Shown piece after piece: positions 17,579-28,200 of a stretch of 64,000 bases of DNA. The notes under the pieces are model-generated. The model did not search any database. It was not told the origin of the DNA and was given only the letters and a program-made list of their open reading frames with translations. This DNA is from G963665975 sp963665975. GTDB taxonomy: Bacteria > Bacteroidota > Rhodothermia > Rhodothermales > Bin80. The DNA lies in NCBI GenBank assembly GCA_963665975.1, contig OY762508.1, forward strand, positions 1,302,001-1,366,000, in the 5' to 3' direction. Made by a program: the position numbers and the translations under genes. Every line of letters begins with the position of its first letter. Position 1 is the first letter of the stretch.

Positions 17579-18757
17579 ATGCGCTTCACACTGACCTCTG
17601 CGTGGGGCACACTGTGCCTCTTTCTATGCCTGGCGTGCCTTCCTACCAAGGCCCACGACGTGGTTGCACAGGTCAATCGTGGCACGCATCATCCGACACG
17701 CGAAAACATCCCCGAAGCCACGGATCCGAGTCTGGTGATTGACATTTCCGACGATGATCGCTGGCCCGTAGGGCCTCATGTTCCGGATACCAGCGGCATG
17801 AAGACGGCAGTCTTCGGGCGTGAAGACGGCGAAATTTACGAGCTGTTGAGTTGGGTGCGGGACATAGCCTCCGACGGGCACGGGTCCATCTTTGTCCTGG
17901 ACGCCGACCCGCGCAGTAACGCTTCATCGAGCCTAAAGATCGTCCACATTATCGACAGCCAGGCGCGATACCTGGGCAGTTTCGGAAGCGCTGGCGAGGG
18001 GCCGGGTGAATTTCTGCATCCCGACCACATATTGGTGGACGAGAAGGGTGAACGCATCCTGATCGCAGGTCGCGAACGTGAGATAGATTTATTCGAGCGA
18101 GTTGATAAGGGTACGTACCGGGACGTCAAGTCCTGGGATACCAAGGGCGGGGTAGATGACGCCTGCATCATGCGTGATCACGTGTATCTTCTGTATTACG
18201 ATGCCGAAAGTGGCCACATCATACACAAGTACACCGTTGATGGCGAGTACGTAGCCGGCTTCGGCGAGCCCTACAAATCGACAAATCCGATGGTAGTCCA
18301 AATATTCTCTGGGAGCGGATCGCTTTCCTGTATTGCGCAGCCAGGCGTTGTCGGGTATATCGGTGAATTCATTCCGGTGCTAATGGCCTACAGCGAAGAT
18401 GGCGCATTGCTATGGCGCCTGAAGGTGGAGGGCATCAAATCGCCTGTCGAAGTCCTGGAGACGGTATCGGATGGCCGCCCATCAATTCGTTATAACTCCA
18501 GCAAGCAAAACGAAAAAGGTCGCGGACACATCACGGCATCGGGCGCATACGGTGACGGTAATTTTTACGTCAATGTAACTAAGTCACTTGGCGACGAAGA
18601 GCGCCGCGAGTATGTATTCCGAGTCGATGCCCTGAGCGGCGCCTATACGCACATCGGTCATGGGTCTGTCCAGCACGTAACCGAGCACGATCTGATTGTG
18701 CGCCTGCTCTGGGAGCGTGATGCGGCGCCACAGGTGGAAATCCGATCCAGAGAATAA
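17579..18757 (+). CDS. Secreted six-bladed beta-propeller (NHL/6-bladed type) protein, copy A
   Basis: 392 residues from the ATG at 17579, chosen because it gives a proper signal peptide ('SAWGTLCLFLCLACLPTKA'); the open frame extends 36 codons further without protein character. The body has repeated blade-like segments such as 'VRDIASDGHGSIFVLDA', 'GSFGSAGEGPGEFLHPDHI' and 'GERILIAGREREIDLFER', the GxGxGPGEF signature of Bacteroidota 6-bladed propellers. These are usually periplasmic or surface binding scaffolds; no catalytic site is visible. A close paralogue (copy B) lies 1.5 kb downstream with a decayed third copy between them. Confidence 0.8.
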   Translation: MRFTLTSAWGTLCLFLCLACLPTKAHDVVAQVNRGTHHPTRENIPEATDPSLVIDISDDDRWPVGPHVPDTSGMKTAVFGREDGEIYELLSWVRDIASDGHGSIFVLDADPRSNASSSLKIVHIIDSQARYLGSFGSAGEGPGEFLHPDHILVDEKGERILIAGREREIDLFERVDKGTYRDVKSWDTKGGVDDACIMRDHVYLLYYDAESGHIIHKYTVDGEYVAGFGEPYKSTNPMVVQIFSGSGSLSCIAQPGVVGYIGEFIPVLMAYSEDGALLWRLKVEGIKSPVEVLETVSDGRPSIRYNSSKQNEKGRGHITASGAYGDGNFYVNVTKSLGDEERREYVFRVDALSGAYTHIGHGSVQHVTEHDLIVRLLWERDAAPQVEIRSRE

Positions 18758-18932
18758 CATCAGTCGCAAAACGGCAGCCGAATCGGCCTGCAGCCTCCGG
18801 CTACTCGGGACGCGCGCTCGCATGACTGTTCTTCGAGATTGCGGGAGGCAGTGGAATTTCGGGTTGGATTCAGGCTCACGGCGGGTGTCTGGCCGAGAAC
18901 ACTGGGCTTCCGGACATGTTTGCGGACTGGTA

Positions 18933-19061
18933 AGTCGCGGCGCGCTTCACTCGGCAGCTAAAGACTTCCCCGAAGCCGCAAACACCAGCCTCGTCATCAA
19001 CCTTTCCGACGTTGATTGCCAGGCGAATGGGGCTTTCGCCCCAGTCACCTCAGACCGGTAA
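18933..19061 (+). pseudogene. Decayed N-terminal fragment of a third beta-propeller copy
   Basis: The frame ending at the TAA 19059-19061 reads 'KDFPEAANTSLVINLSDVD' and 'GAFAPVTSD'. This lines up with residues just after the signal peptide of copies A and B ('ENIPEATDPSLVIDISDDD'; 'ENIPEATDPSLVIDLSDID') and then stops where they continue. The preceding bases look like a mutated signal peptide. So the locus held three tandem copies, the middle one reduced to about 45 codons. The rest of 18758-19096 shows nothing else. Confidence 0.7.
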
Positions 19062-19096
19062 GCGGCAACTAATTCAGATTACTCAATCAAGAAGAG

Positions 19097-20281
19097 ATGG
19101 ACATGTTCTTCCCCTTTAGGTCAAACGCAGGACCGCTGTGCCTTATATGCCTATTGTGTTTGCCATCGGCAGTCCAGAGTGCTGCCGGTCAGGTGAACCG
19201 GAGTACGGTCCATCCGACATCCGAAAACATTCCCGAGGCCACGGACCCAAGCCTGGTCATTGATTTGTCCGACATTGATCGCTGGCCGGAAGGGCCCTTC
19301 GTACCAGACACTACCGGGATGGAAACTGCGATCTTTGGACGCGAAGACGGCGAAGAATACGAATTGCTGATCCGGGTTCAGGATATCGCAACCGACGGGC
19401 AGGGTAACATCTTTGTCCTCGACGCGGACATCACAGCTATGCCCACCTCGGATAGCAAAACCGTGCATGTAATTGATACCGGGGCGCAATACTTGACCAA
19501 TTTCGGGAGTTCGGGTGAAGGGCCGGGGGAGTTCATGTACCCTGCGCGCGTCCTGGTTACAGAAAGTGGTGAACGTATTCTGGTCGCGGGTCGCGATCGC
19601 GAGGTCGAGGTATTTGAGCGAACAGGACAGGGAGGTTATCGCTACTTGAGGTCGTGGAAAACCCGAGTGAGCGCTCACGACGCCTGTATCTTACGTGACC
19701 ATATTTACCTGTTGGCTTACGATCCGGCAAGCGGGCATGTGATACACAAGTATTCCTTGGACGGAGAGTACGTGCATGGATTTGGTGAGCCCTACGCATC
19801 CACAAATGCGTATGTAGTCTCGCTCTTGTCCACCGAGGGGTCACTTTCGTGCATTGCACAGCATGGAGTAATCGGGCATATCCGAGACAATATTCCTGTA
19901 TTGGCGGCCTACAGTGAGGATGGCGCACCGCTGTGGCGGGTAAGAGCGGAGGGAATCAAGCCGGAAGCCACTATCTCGGTGGATGTTAATTCGGACGGAG
20001 AATTTCAGATAGCCTTTCTTACTCCGTACCCGCCGAAAAAAGGCAGTGGACAGCTTACCGTATCGCAGGCATACGGCGATGGCCACTTCTATCTGGGCGT
20101 CCGCAAGTCTCTGGGTGACGAGGATCGCCGCGACCTGGTGTTCCGGGTTGATGCCCTAAGTGGTGCTTGGACGCATCTCGGTCATGGAACCATGCCCCGC
20201 ATTACAGAAGATGACTTGATAGTATCCTCGCGGGGAGGCAGGAAGACAACACCGCAGGTAGTTGCACGGTCTAGGCACTAG
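19097..20281 (+). CDS. Secreted six-bladed beta-propeller protein, copy B
   Basis: 394 residues, paralogue of copy A across the whole length (for example 'NFGSSGEGPGEFMYPARVL', 'GERILVAGRDREVEVFER', 'HLGHGTMPRITEDDLIV'). A signal peptide is visible ('LCLICLLCLPSAVQSAAG'). The main differences from A are in the blades around residues 95-110 and 285-320. Start: ATG 19097 or the in-frame ATG 19103. A and B are clearly diverged, so both have probably been kept under selection. Likely periplasmic or exported; ligand unknown. No partner gene such as a transporter is adjacent. Confidence 0.8.
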   Translation: MDMFFPFRSNAGPLCLICLLCLPSAVQSAAGQVNRSTVHPTSENIPEATDPSLVIDLSDIDRWPEGPFVPDTTGMETAIFGREDGEEYELLIRVQDIATDGQGNIFVLDADITAMPTSDSKTVHVIDTGAQYLTNFGSSGEGPGEFMYPARVLVTESGERILVAGRDREVEVFERTGQGGYRYLRSWKTRVSAHDACILRDHIYLLAYDPASGHVIHKYSLDGEYVHGFGEPYASTNAYVVSLLSTEGSLSCIAQHGVIGHIRDNIPVLAAYSEDGAPLWRVRAEGIKPEATISVDVNSDGEFQIAFLTPYPPKKGSGQLTVSQAYGDGHFYLGVRKSLGDEDRRDLVFRVDALSGAWTHLGHGTMPRITEDDLIVSSRGGRKTTPQVVARSRH

Positions 20282-20766
20282 CCTGAATCTCCATACAGAC
20301 GATCCAGAATACCGCGATACCTGATTGTTGCTGTCTCACGGGCCACTTCGCGCCTATTGTGACCCAAATTGGTCCGTGTAATAGTTTTTGCCACCGTGTT
20401 TGTATCGTGAACGGCAAACTGAATCCAGTTGGATATCCTGACACGGTAAGCCATGTTTGGCAATGATTTAATCCATTCTTCCACCTTTTCGATGCGTTCA
20501 TGCGTTTAATCGTCTCTGAATAGACGATGTTAAGATCACGTTCTCCGGCAGGTGTGGCGCTTTTGCGTGATTGTATCGGACAGAGCCCGCTATCGTGGCC
20601 GGAGCAGCTCAGCCACGGTGCCGGATCCAACTGCCTCAATACCCTATGTGGAAGCGCCACCAGCATGCCTCGCTCTGGTCCGTCCTTGACATTTACAGGG
20701 TGCTTCCTCAATTTTGCCGTCCCTTTCGCACAATTCACATCGCCACAGAGCGCCTGCCTTGATGCC
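20282..20766. other. Intergenic stretch with a possible minus-strand gene fragment
   Basis: On the minus strand a frame ending at 20278 has protein-like composition ('EWIKSLPNMAYRVRISNWIQ', 'HNRREVARETATIRYRGIL') for about 68 codons from a possible ATG at 20484, preceded by an in-frame stop. I do not recognise it; it could be the tail of a broken gene. On the plus strand the open frame back to 20527 ahead of the isomerase gene looks non-coding. Confidence 0.3.
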
Positions 20767-22422
20767 ATGGTCGATCCTCGTCTGATGACCCGGAGCCGTG
20801 TTCTCTGCATCGTATTGGCGGGTGTCGGCCTGACGGCAGCGTTCGCCATTGGCGCCGATCGTGTACTACCCCTCCGGGACCGGGCAGGCCATACACCGCT
20901 CGCCCGCGCCGGCGATGTGCAAATCACGAGTGAGGAGTTTCGGGGCCGGTATGTCGAATACCTGGTTGCCTCGGGCGTGCACGACGATCCCGCACTGCGT
21001 CAGCAGTTTTTGGGAGACATGATTGCCACGCAGCTCCTCGTCCAAGAGGAGCGAAAGGCGGGAATCGCGAGAACGGAGGCCTATCACACTCGCAAGCGAC
21101 AGCTTCGGCGCAAGCTTCTCATCGAAGTCTTCCTGCAAGAGACGGTGCTGGACACCGTGCGGACCCGCGACATGGAAGTGCGGGCGATGTTTGTGCGCGC
21201 CAATACGGAACTCGAGGCTTCGCATCTCTTCGCCCGCACACGTGCGGAGGCGGACGCCCTATACGAGCGCTTGAAACAGGGGGACTCCTTTGAAGATCTT
21301 GCGCGCGAGAATTTCGAGGATCCGGCACTGCGCGACACCGGAGGATCGCTCGGCACGTTCGGCTGGGATGAAATGGACGCCGCCTTCGAGGATGCGGCCT
21401 TTGCGCTGCCGGTGGGCGGTGTTTCGGAGCCTGTGCGCACTGCGCAAGGATGGTCTATCATTCGCCTCGACGACCGCTTCACCAAGCCGATCCTTACCGA
21501 AACCGAGTACGCGGAAAAGCGACCGCTTCTGGAAGCGTATGTGCTCCGCCGCAAGCATGAACTCGCGCGCCGCGCATTCGCCCGCATCGTTGCTGACGAA
21601 AGCCGGACTACGTTCGAGGAGGATGCCCTGACCGGGCTGCTGGACCAGATCACCGGCGCGAGGATATTGCACCGTGAAAAGGACATGCTACGGCTTCTGA
21701 AGCAGCCCCTTCTAACCTTCGGTCCTCCGTCGGCGCGCCGCACATGGACGGTAGAGGAGTTTCGCGACCGCGCCGGACAGACAAGCGACAAGCAGCGCGC
21801 CCGTGTGCGCATGCGTCAGGACCTGATTGATTTTGCGAGCGGACTCGTAACACGCGACGTGCTCGTCAGCCGGGCGCAGGCACTCGGCCTGGAGGATACC
21901 CGCCGATTCGCCGAGGCGCTCGCGGAAGCATTGGACCAGTACATCCTGGACCAGATCCGCACGCGGTTTCGCGCAGAGGCAACGGTACCGGAGGACTCCG
22001 CACGGTCGTACTATGCGCAGGCTCCCGCCACGGAGTTCGTCCGCGAGCCGCAGGTGCGCATAGCGGAACAATACGCGCCGTCACGGGCGGTGCTGGACGC
22101 TAGCGACGCCGCATGGCGCGATCGCGGTTACCGTTCGAAACGGGAACTCGGCGCACATGGCGACGCAGCCTTTGCCGCCACGGCCGGCGCCGTCATCGGC
22201 CCCGTAGAAACACCCGCGGGCACCGTCTGGCTTAAGGTCGGAGACAACCGGCCGCGCGCTGCGATGACCTTCGAAGAAGCGCGCGGACAGATCGAAGCCA
22301 TGCTACATTTGCGCTACGCCCGCAATAACCGGCGCGAAGCCTATGAAGCGGTCCGGGCCCGCTACAATATCGACATCGATGAAGCCTTGCTAAGCACTCT
22401 CTCCCTTCGCCATGCCGGGTAG
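20767..22422 (+). CDS. Periplasmic peptidyl-prolyl isomerase (PpiC/SurA-like)
   Basis: 551 residues from ATG 20767 (an in-frame ATG at 20785 is equally possible). An N-terminal hydrophobic segment (about 11-30, 'LCIVLAGVGLTAAFAIGA') is followed by a SurA-N-like helical part and one clear parvulin domain at about 148-237 ('ASHLFARTRAEADALYERL' ... 'GGSLGTFGWDEMDAAFEDA' ... 'GWSIIRLDDR'). The rest (240-551) is helical with a weaker parvulin-like segment near 480-520. Such proteins help fold outer-membrane barrels. The gene overlaps the TonB receptor start by 11 bases, so chaperone and barrel are translationally coupled, which supports that role. Confidence 0.85.
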   Translation: MVDPRLMTRSRVLCIVLAGVGLTAAFAIGADRVLPLRDRAGHTPLARAGDVQITSEEFRGRYVEYLVASGVHDDPALRQQFLGDMIATQLLVQEERKAGIARTEAYHTRKRQLRRKLLIEVFLQETVLDTVRTRDMEVRAMFVRANTELEASHLFARTRAEADALYERLKQGDSFEDLARENFEDPALRDTGGSLGTFGWDEMDAAFEDAAFALPVGGVSEPVRTAQGWSIIRLDDRFTKPILTETEYAEKRPLLEAYVLRRKHELARRAFARIVADESRTTFEEDALTGLLDQITGARILHREKDMLRLLKQPLLTFGPPSARRTWTVEEFRDRAGQTSDKQRARVRMRQDLIDFASGLVTRDVLVSRAQALGLEDTRRFAEALAEALDQYILDQIRTRFRAEATVPEDSARSYYAQAPATEFVREPQVRIAEQYAPSRAVLDASDAAWRDRGYRSKRELGAHGDAAFAATAGAVIGPVETPAGTVWLKVGDNRPRAAMTFEEARGQIEAMLHLRYARNNRREAYEAVRARYNIDIDEALLSTLSLRHAG

Positions 22423-25273
22423 TCGACCGCTTGCCATTTGTCTGCTGTGGGCCGCACTATGGCTGCTCGCCAGCCCCGCGTCTGCGCAAACGACAGGCAA
22501 GATTGCGGGCATCGTAACGGACGCTACAACCGGCGAGTCGATCCCTGGCGTGAACATTGTGCTTGATGGCACCACGCGAGGCACGGTGACCGATAACGAC
22601 GGGCGGTATGTCCTAATTGGCGTACGACCGGGGACGGTTACCGTCGTTGCCTCCTTTATCGGCTTCGCTACCGAGCGGCGCGAAAACGTGCGTGTACATG
22701 TAGACCTTTCCACAGAGGTGGACTTCGTACTGCGCGAAGAGATCTTCGAGGGAGAAGAGGTTCTCGTTGTCGCAGACGCGGTGCGCGTACGCATGGACCT
22801 CACCAGCTCAGAGGCGCGCGTGACCGCGGAAACCATCGACCGCCTCCCCGTGCAGGAATTGGGGCAAGTGCTCGCCCTGCAGACCGGAGTAACCGAGCGT
22901 GATGGCTTTCATATTCGTGGCGGGCGCAGCAGCGAAATCGTCGTCATGGTCGACGGCGTGCCCGTCACAGACACCTTCGATGGCTCGACGGCGCTGCAAC
23001 TCGAAAACGAAGGCATCCAGGAGCTACAGGTGATTTCCGGCACGTTTAATGCCGAGTACGGAAACGCCATGAGCGGCGTTATCAATGTGGTGAGCAAGGA
23101 GGGCCGGCGCGATCGTATCGGCGGCTCCGTAGAAGCCTACACCGGCTCCTATCTGGTTCCCGGCACGGGTGGCGCAGACCTCTTGCGGGGTGCGAATCAG
23201 GAAGAACACACCAGCCCGGACGGGTTTCCGTACAACCAGGCCGATGTGTACTCCTACCTGCCCTTCGCCCCCACGCACTACAACAACTTTAGCGCCACGC
23301 TGGACGGTCCCCTCCTTTCCAAGCGCGTGACGTTTTTTGCCCACGGCCGCTATTTCCGCAACAACGGCTGGCTATACGGGGCGCGGCTATACAACACTGA
23401 CGGCACATTGGGCGATGCGGAACTCGTTCCGATGAACACGTGGGAAAAGCTGAGCTGGCAGGGCAATCTGCGCGTCCAACTGACTGGAAACATGTTCGTG
23501 AACCTGATCGGGCTCGGCTCGACCAGTCAGGCGAACGACCTCGGCAGCAGCGGCGGCTACCAGAACTTCCGGTGGAATCCCGGCGGCGTGCCGACCATTC
23601 TTGATGACGGTATCGACCTGAAGCTCAAGTTCACGCACCTGTTGAGCGCCAAGACGTTCTATACGGTGAACGTAGCAACCTTCCTCAAGAAGGCAAGACG
23701 ACGCCTCTACGAAGATCTCACCGACGGAGGCTATAATGACTTCCTGCTCAACCCGCCGGATTCTGTAGAGGTTCGATCTGGCGTGTGGCAACAGGTGGAA
23801 ACGGGCGGCACCCGATTCGCACGCGGTGGGACCGATCTGAATCGCTTTCGGCGGCAGACCCGAAGCTGGTTCGTCAAAGGGGATCTGACAAGCCAGATTG
23901 CCCGGTACCATCTTGTCAAGACGGGCTTTGAGGCGCGCATTGATCGTCTGTCCTTCGAAGAGTTTAACCTGATACCCGCCGTAGCCGATAACGGACAGGT
24001 TATCGAACCCTTTGTGCCGGCCGCGCCGCCGCGGGAGTCGTTTCGCTTCCGCAGCTTCGATGACGTGTCGCCCATCACGCTCAGCGGCTACCTCCAGGAT
24101 AAAATTGAGTATGAGAATTTCATCGTGAACGCGGGCGTGCGGTTCGACTACTTTGACGCGCGCGCCCGCGTGCCTGCCGATCCGGAAGATCCTAACATTT
24201 ATAATCCCTTCAAGAAGATCAACCGATTCCGGGACACCGACGGCAACGGAGTTATCACCGACGAGGAGGAAGGAGACAACAATCAGCTTACAGTTGCGGA
24301 CCGGGAAGGCTACTGGTGGACAGACTCCGCACCGAAGCTTCAGGTGTCACCACGCCTGGGCGTGGCCTATCCGATCACGGAAGAGGGTGTGATTCACTTT
24401 TCCTGGGGCCACTTTCTCCAGATCCCCACGCTTAACCGGCTCTTTGACAATTTTGGGTATAAGCTCGCGCGCGAATCCGGACGCTATGGCCCCTTCGGCA
24501 ACCCGGACCTGGACGCCCAACGCACGGTCATGTACGAAATCGGCGTAAAGCAGGCAATTGGCCCGGTAGTTGTCGACCTGACCGCCTACAACCGGGACGT
24601 TCGAAGCTGGGTCTCCACCTCACGCCTCATCGAATCCGAGCTGCCAGGCGTCACCTACGTCGTATACGCCAATCGCGACTATGCGAACACGCGTGGGGTT
24701 ACCCTGTCGTTGTCGCGCGCGTTTGCGAACCACTACGGGTTTGACCTCAACTACACATTTCAGGTCGTAGACGGCTCCAACTCTGATCCTGCAGAGGAAT
24801 TCTTCGCCGCCGGCAGAGAAGAAGAGCCCCGCCTGGCGCTCTTGCCGCTCGCCTGGGACCAGCGTCACAAGGTTGCCGGCTCGCTGTATGTGGGCGGCCG
24901 CTCGTGGGGAGCAGCCGTGCTCGCGGTATGGGGCTCCGGCTTCCCCTACACCCCGACATTCGAGGAAGCGGCGCGGTTCGGGTCGGATGTAGAGCCGGAA
25001 TTTCCGACACACGCACGCCGGCAACCTGCATCGTTCCAGGTCGACCTTGACATCTACAAGGAGTTTTCGATCGGTCGCCTGCGGCCTCGCATATTCCTGC
25101 AGATCTTCAACGTGTTGGACCGGCGCAACGCCCTGTCTGTCTATGGCGACACGGGAGCCCCCGACGTTACGTTTTCGGCACCGCTGGTTTCGGCGGATGC
25201 CGGCTATTTCACGCGACCCAACTTCTTTTCAGAGCCCAGGCGGATCCATCTCGGCCTGCGGTTTAGGTACTAA
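22412..25273 (+). CDS. TonB-dependent receptor with carboxypeptidase-regulatory-like domain (cassette 1)
   Basis: 953-residue outer-membrane barrel. Signal peptide to about residue 26, then an Ig-like CarboxypepD_reg domain at about 29-110 ('GKIAGIVTDATTGESIPGVN', 'LIGVRPGTVTVVASFIGF'), a plug at about 125-235 ('GFHIRGGRSSEIVVMVDGVP', 'FNAEYGNAMSGVINVVSK') and a barrel ending in the usual aromatic ('LGLRFRY'). It is a SusC-like or orphan TonB receptor; no SusD partner is next to it. Overlaps the upstream PpiC gene by 11 bases and is followed after 8 bases by the giant secreted protein, so it belongs to one operon with the PorV-like barrel. Cargo or ligand unknown. Confidence 0.92.
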   Translation: MPGSRPLAICLLWAALWLLASPASAQTTGKIAGIVTDATTGESIPGVNIVLDGTTRGTVTDNDGRYVLIGVRPGTVTVVASFIGFATERRENVRVHVDLSTEVDFVLREEIFEGEEVLVVADAVRVRMDLTSSEARVTAETIDRLPVQELGQVLALQTGVTERDGFHIRGGRSSEIVVMVDGVPVTDTFDGSTALQLENEGIQELQVISGTFNAEYGNAMSGVINVVSKEGRRDRIGGSVEAYTGSYLVPGTGGADLLRGANQEEHTSPDGFPYNQADVYSYLPFAPTHYNNFSATLDGPLLSKRVTFFAHGRYFRNNGWLYGARLYNTDGTLGDAELVPMNTWEKLSWQGNLRVQLTGNMFVNLIGLGSTSQANDLGSSGGYQNFRWNPGGVPTILDDGIDLKLKFTHLLSAKTFYTVNVATFLKKARRRLYEDLTDGGYNDFLLNPPDSVEVRSGVWQQVETGGTRFARGGTDLNRFRRQTRSWFVKGDLTSQIARYHLVKTGFEARIDRLSFEEFNLIPAVADNGQVIEPFVPAAPPRESFRFRSFDDVSPITLSGYLQDKIEYENFIVNAGVRFDYFDARARVPADPEDPNIYNPFKKINRFRDTDGNGVITDEEEGDNNQLTVADREGYWWTDSAPKLQVSPRLGVAYPITEEGVIHFSWGHFLQIPTLNRLFDNFGYKLARESGRYGPFGNPDLDAQRTVMYEIGVKQAIGPVVVDLTAYNRDVRSWVSTSRLIESELPGVTYVVYANRDYANTRGVTLSLSRAFANHYGFDLNYTFQVVDGSNSDPAEEFFAAGREEEPRLALLPLAWDQRHKVAGSLYVGGRSWGAAVLAVWGSGFPYTPTFEEAARFGSDVEPEFPTHARRQPASFQVDLDIYKEFSIGRLRPRIFLQIFNVLDRRNALSVYGDTGAPDVTFSAPLVSADAGYFTRPNFFSEPRRIHLGLRFRY

Positions 25274-25281
25274 CACACTTC

Positions 25282-28200
25282 ATGACAGGCTTCTCACACA
25301 AGAGAATAGTTGAGATACTGACAGCCTTGTTGGTGCTGATGCTTGGCACGCCAACGGTCGGGGTTGCGCAGGGCATTATCGATCGCAACCACGTGCCGAG
25401 CAAGGAGCGTACGGATCCGCTGGAACGCCGACGCGATGACATTGACGGCAACAATATCCGGGCCACCATTACCAATTGGACGCAGACCGCCCAATCCGGA
25501 AGCCCCTCGGATTTCTGGTACGAGTGGCCGAAGAACACGAACCGCCGGTATGTCGCACTCACGCAGCTCTGGGTAGGCGCGGAAACAGCCGTGAACCTCG
25601 GCCCGGACGCCGGCGCACCGCTGTGGCTGTTGGACGTCGCGGATTTTCGGGGCAACACGCTGGGCGGCAATTCTTCCTGGACATTTGAACCCATCGGAGG
25701 GTACGCCAATCCCGCAGGGAGTGAGTATGGGATTGCGCAGAGCGATGAGCCGGACAGCTGGCCGCCATACTGGCCCGACAAGCAGGGCGACACCGTCGAT
25801 CCTGGCTGGTCCGGGTCCTGGAACGGGTTTTTCGGCAAGAACATCTACAACGCCGACCAGGAATTCTTCTATAAGGCCGGCGACGACCAGTACGACCGCT
25901 TTCGAGGCGTTTACCAACCGGACGCCACCGATCCGTCCCGCTACGGGCTTGGCCTGGTGGTCAACACGCGCATCATGGCGTGGACACAGATCCTGATCGA
26001 CGACGTGGTGTTTCTGATCTACGGTGTCAAGAATGACGGCACCGTAAATTTGAGCAAGGTCTCCATCGCGATATGGCTAGCCGACTGCGTGGCCGGGGAC
26101 TGCGGTGATGACATCATCTTCTTCGATCTTCTCGAAGATGTCGCCTTTATGACCGACGAAGACGGCGTGGGCGACCAGACCTTCGGCACGGATCCCGCCG
26201 GGCATGTCGCCATCGCCTTTCTGGAGACGCCGGGAAACGCCACCGACCGTATCGATAACGACGGTGATGGTACGGTGTCTGACGAGTGCCCGGCGAACAA
26301 CGGCGAGTGCAACAGCCCGGTGGTGCAGGAATCATTCCTTCTCGGGGAAGATCCCGCTAATGGCATCGATGACAACCTGAACGGGCTTGTGGACGAGAGC
26401 CAGGCTCACGTTCCGTTCGGAGAACAGAGCGGTGTCGGCTATGCGGATTATATCGACAATGACATCGATGGCGAACGGAATAGCCCGACGGTGACGGCAG
26501 ATATGATCACTGCGGCCAGCGGCGACACGTGGCAGCGGTGGCCACCCAGTCCGCGAACAGATCCGATGCAGCAGGGGGCAAGCGGCCCCGTCGTTCACCT
26601 GATCACCGTTAGCGCCGACGTACTCGGCCTGCCGTTCAGGGACAACATCGACAACGACGACTCCCATGTGCAGGCGACAGCGGCCTACCCGTACCTCACC
26701 GAGCCCGGCTCGCCGACCGTCACACAGGAAATGATTGACGGCGCCGCGGGCGATCCCTATCGGCGCTACCGGGTGCCGGAGACCGACATTATTCTCTATG
26801 ACCTTGGGGCTGAAGATCTCGGCAAGGGCTATGCCGACGGCGTCGATAATGATCTGGACGGCGCCGTGGACGAAGGCATTGACGAGGGATTCGACGAGAT
26901 GATCGACGAGAGCCGGGCCGACGGCATAGACAACGACAATGACTGGAATATCCTGCAGAACGATACAGGACTGGACGGTGTCGGGCTGAGCGGAGATGGC
27001 GGCGACGGCGACGGCATGCCGACCTCCGGAAGCGGCACGGATTTTCCGGGGGAGAAGAACATTGACGTGACGGATGTTTCCGAGTCGGATCAGATCGGCA
27101 TCACCAATGTGCGGCTAATCGGAGCGCAATCCCTGGGCATTGGCTCATCCTCCGACCGCTTCATGTTCTACAACTACCTGTTTCCTGGCACCTTCGATAC
27201 AGAGAAGCCGGACCCTGGAGACAATGACCTGACCGTGTCCAGCGGGCTGTTTCCGCTGCAGGCCGGACAGACAGAACGCATTTCGCTGTCCATACAGCTG
27301 GGCATTGGCACCGAAGAGGTGCTCGCCGCGCGCGATAACGCGCTTGATGCCTATGCCGAGGACTACCAATTCGCGCAGGCCCCGATCACTCCAACGGTGA
27401 CGGCCGTGCCCGGTGACGGCCGGGTAACACTGTACTGGGATTCCAAATCGGAAGAGTCGATCGACGAATTCCTGCGCAGCATCGGCCAGCCGTTTCGAGA
27501 CTTTGAAGGCTATCGCATCTATCGGGCTACCGACCCGGCCTTCCTGGACGCCCTTGTGATCACCGACGGTCGCGGCAATCTGACGTTTCGCAAACCCATC
27601 GCACAGTTCGATCTGATCGACGGTATCGGAGGATTCCATCCCGTGGCGATCAACGGCGTCAGCTTTTACATGGGCGATGATCGCGTTAGCGGCAACGAGG
27701 GTCTCAATGGCCTCGCCCACTCGTTTGTGGATTCCACAGTTACCAACGGCGTACAATACTTCTACGCGGTGACAGCCTATGACTACGGCGCCATCTCGGC
27801 GAATATATCGCCAACCGAAACGCCGATCCGGCTACGTCGGCTGGCCGATGGCACCATCGAAACAGGAATCAACGTCGTCGCGGTCACACCGACGCCCCCT
27901 ACTGCCGGCTATACCGAGGCATATCTGGAGAACGTGGACCGCTTTCTGCCACGTGTGCAGGGGTCGACGAGCAGTCGGATAGGGTTTGAAATCATCGACC
28001 CGCAGGTTCTTAAGGACGGCAACCGGTATCGCATTACGTTTGAGGACACGCTGATCGTAGGATCATTCGTGGTCCCGGACACGCTGACCACAAAAAACTT
28101 CTCGCTGATCGATCTGGATGCCAACAGAACACTGATTACGCGGTCGACGGCCTTCAAGCCGAACGATGAGTTTCCGGTCCTGGATGAATTCGGGGAGGCA

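Noticed and set aside
20527..20766. 80-codon N-terminal extension of the PpiC-like protein
   Set aside because: Low-complexity, non-conserved sequence; the ATG at 20767 is followed at once by a hydrophobic export segment.
26829..27062. Ser/Pro-rich minus-strand ORF
   Set aside because: Mirror image of the Asp/Gly-rich coding sequence on the plus strand.
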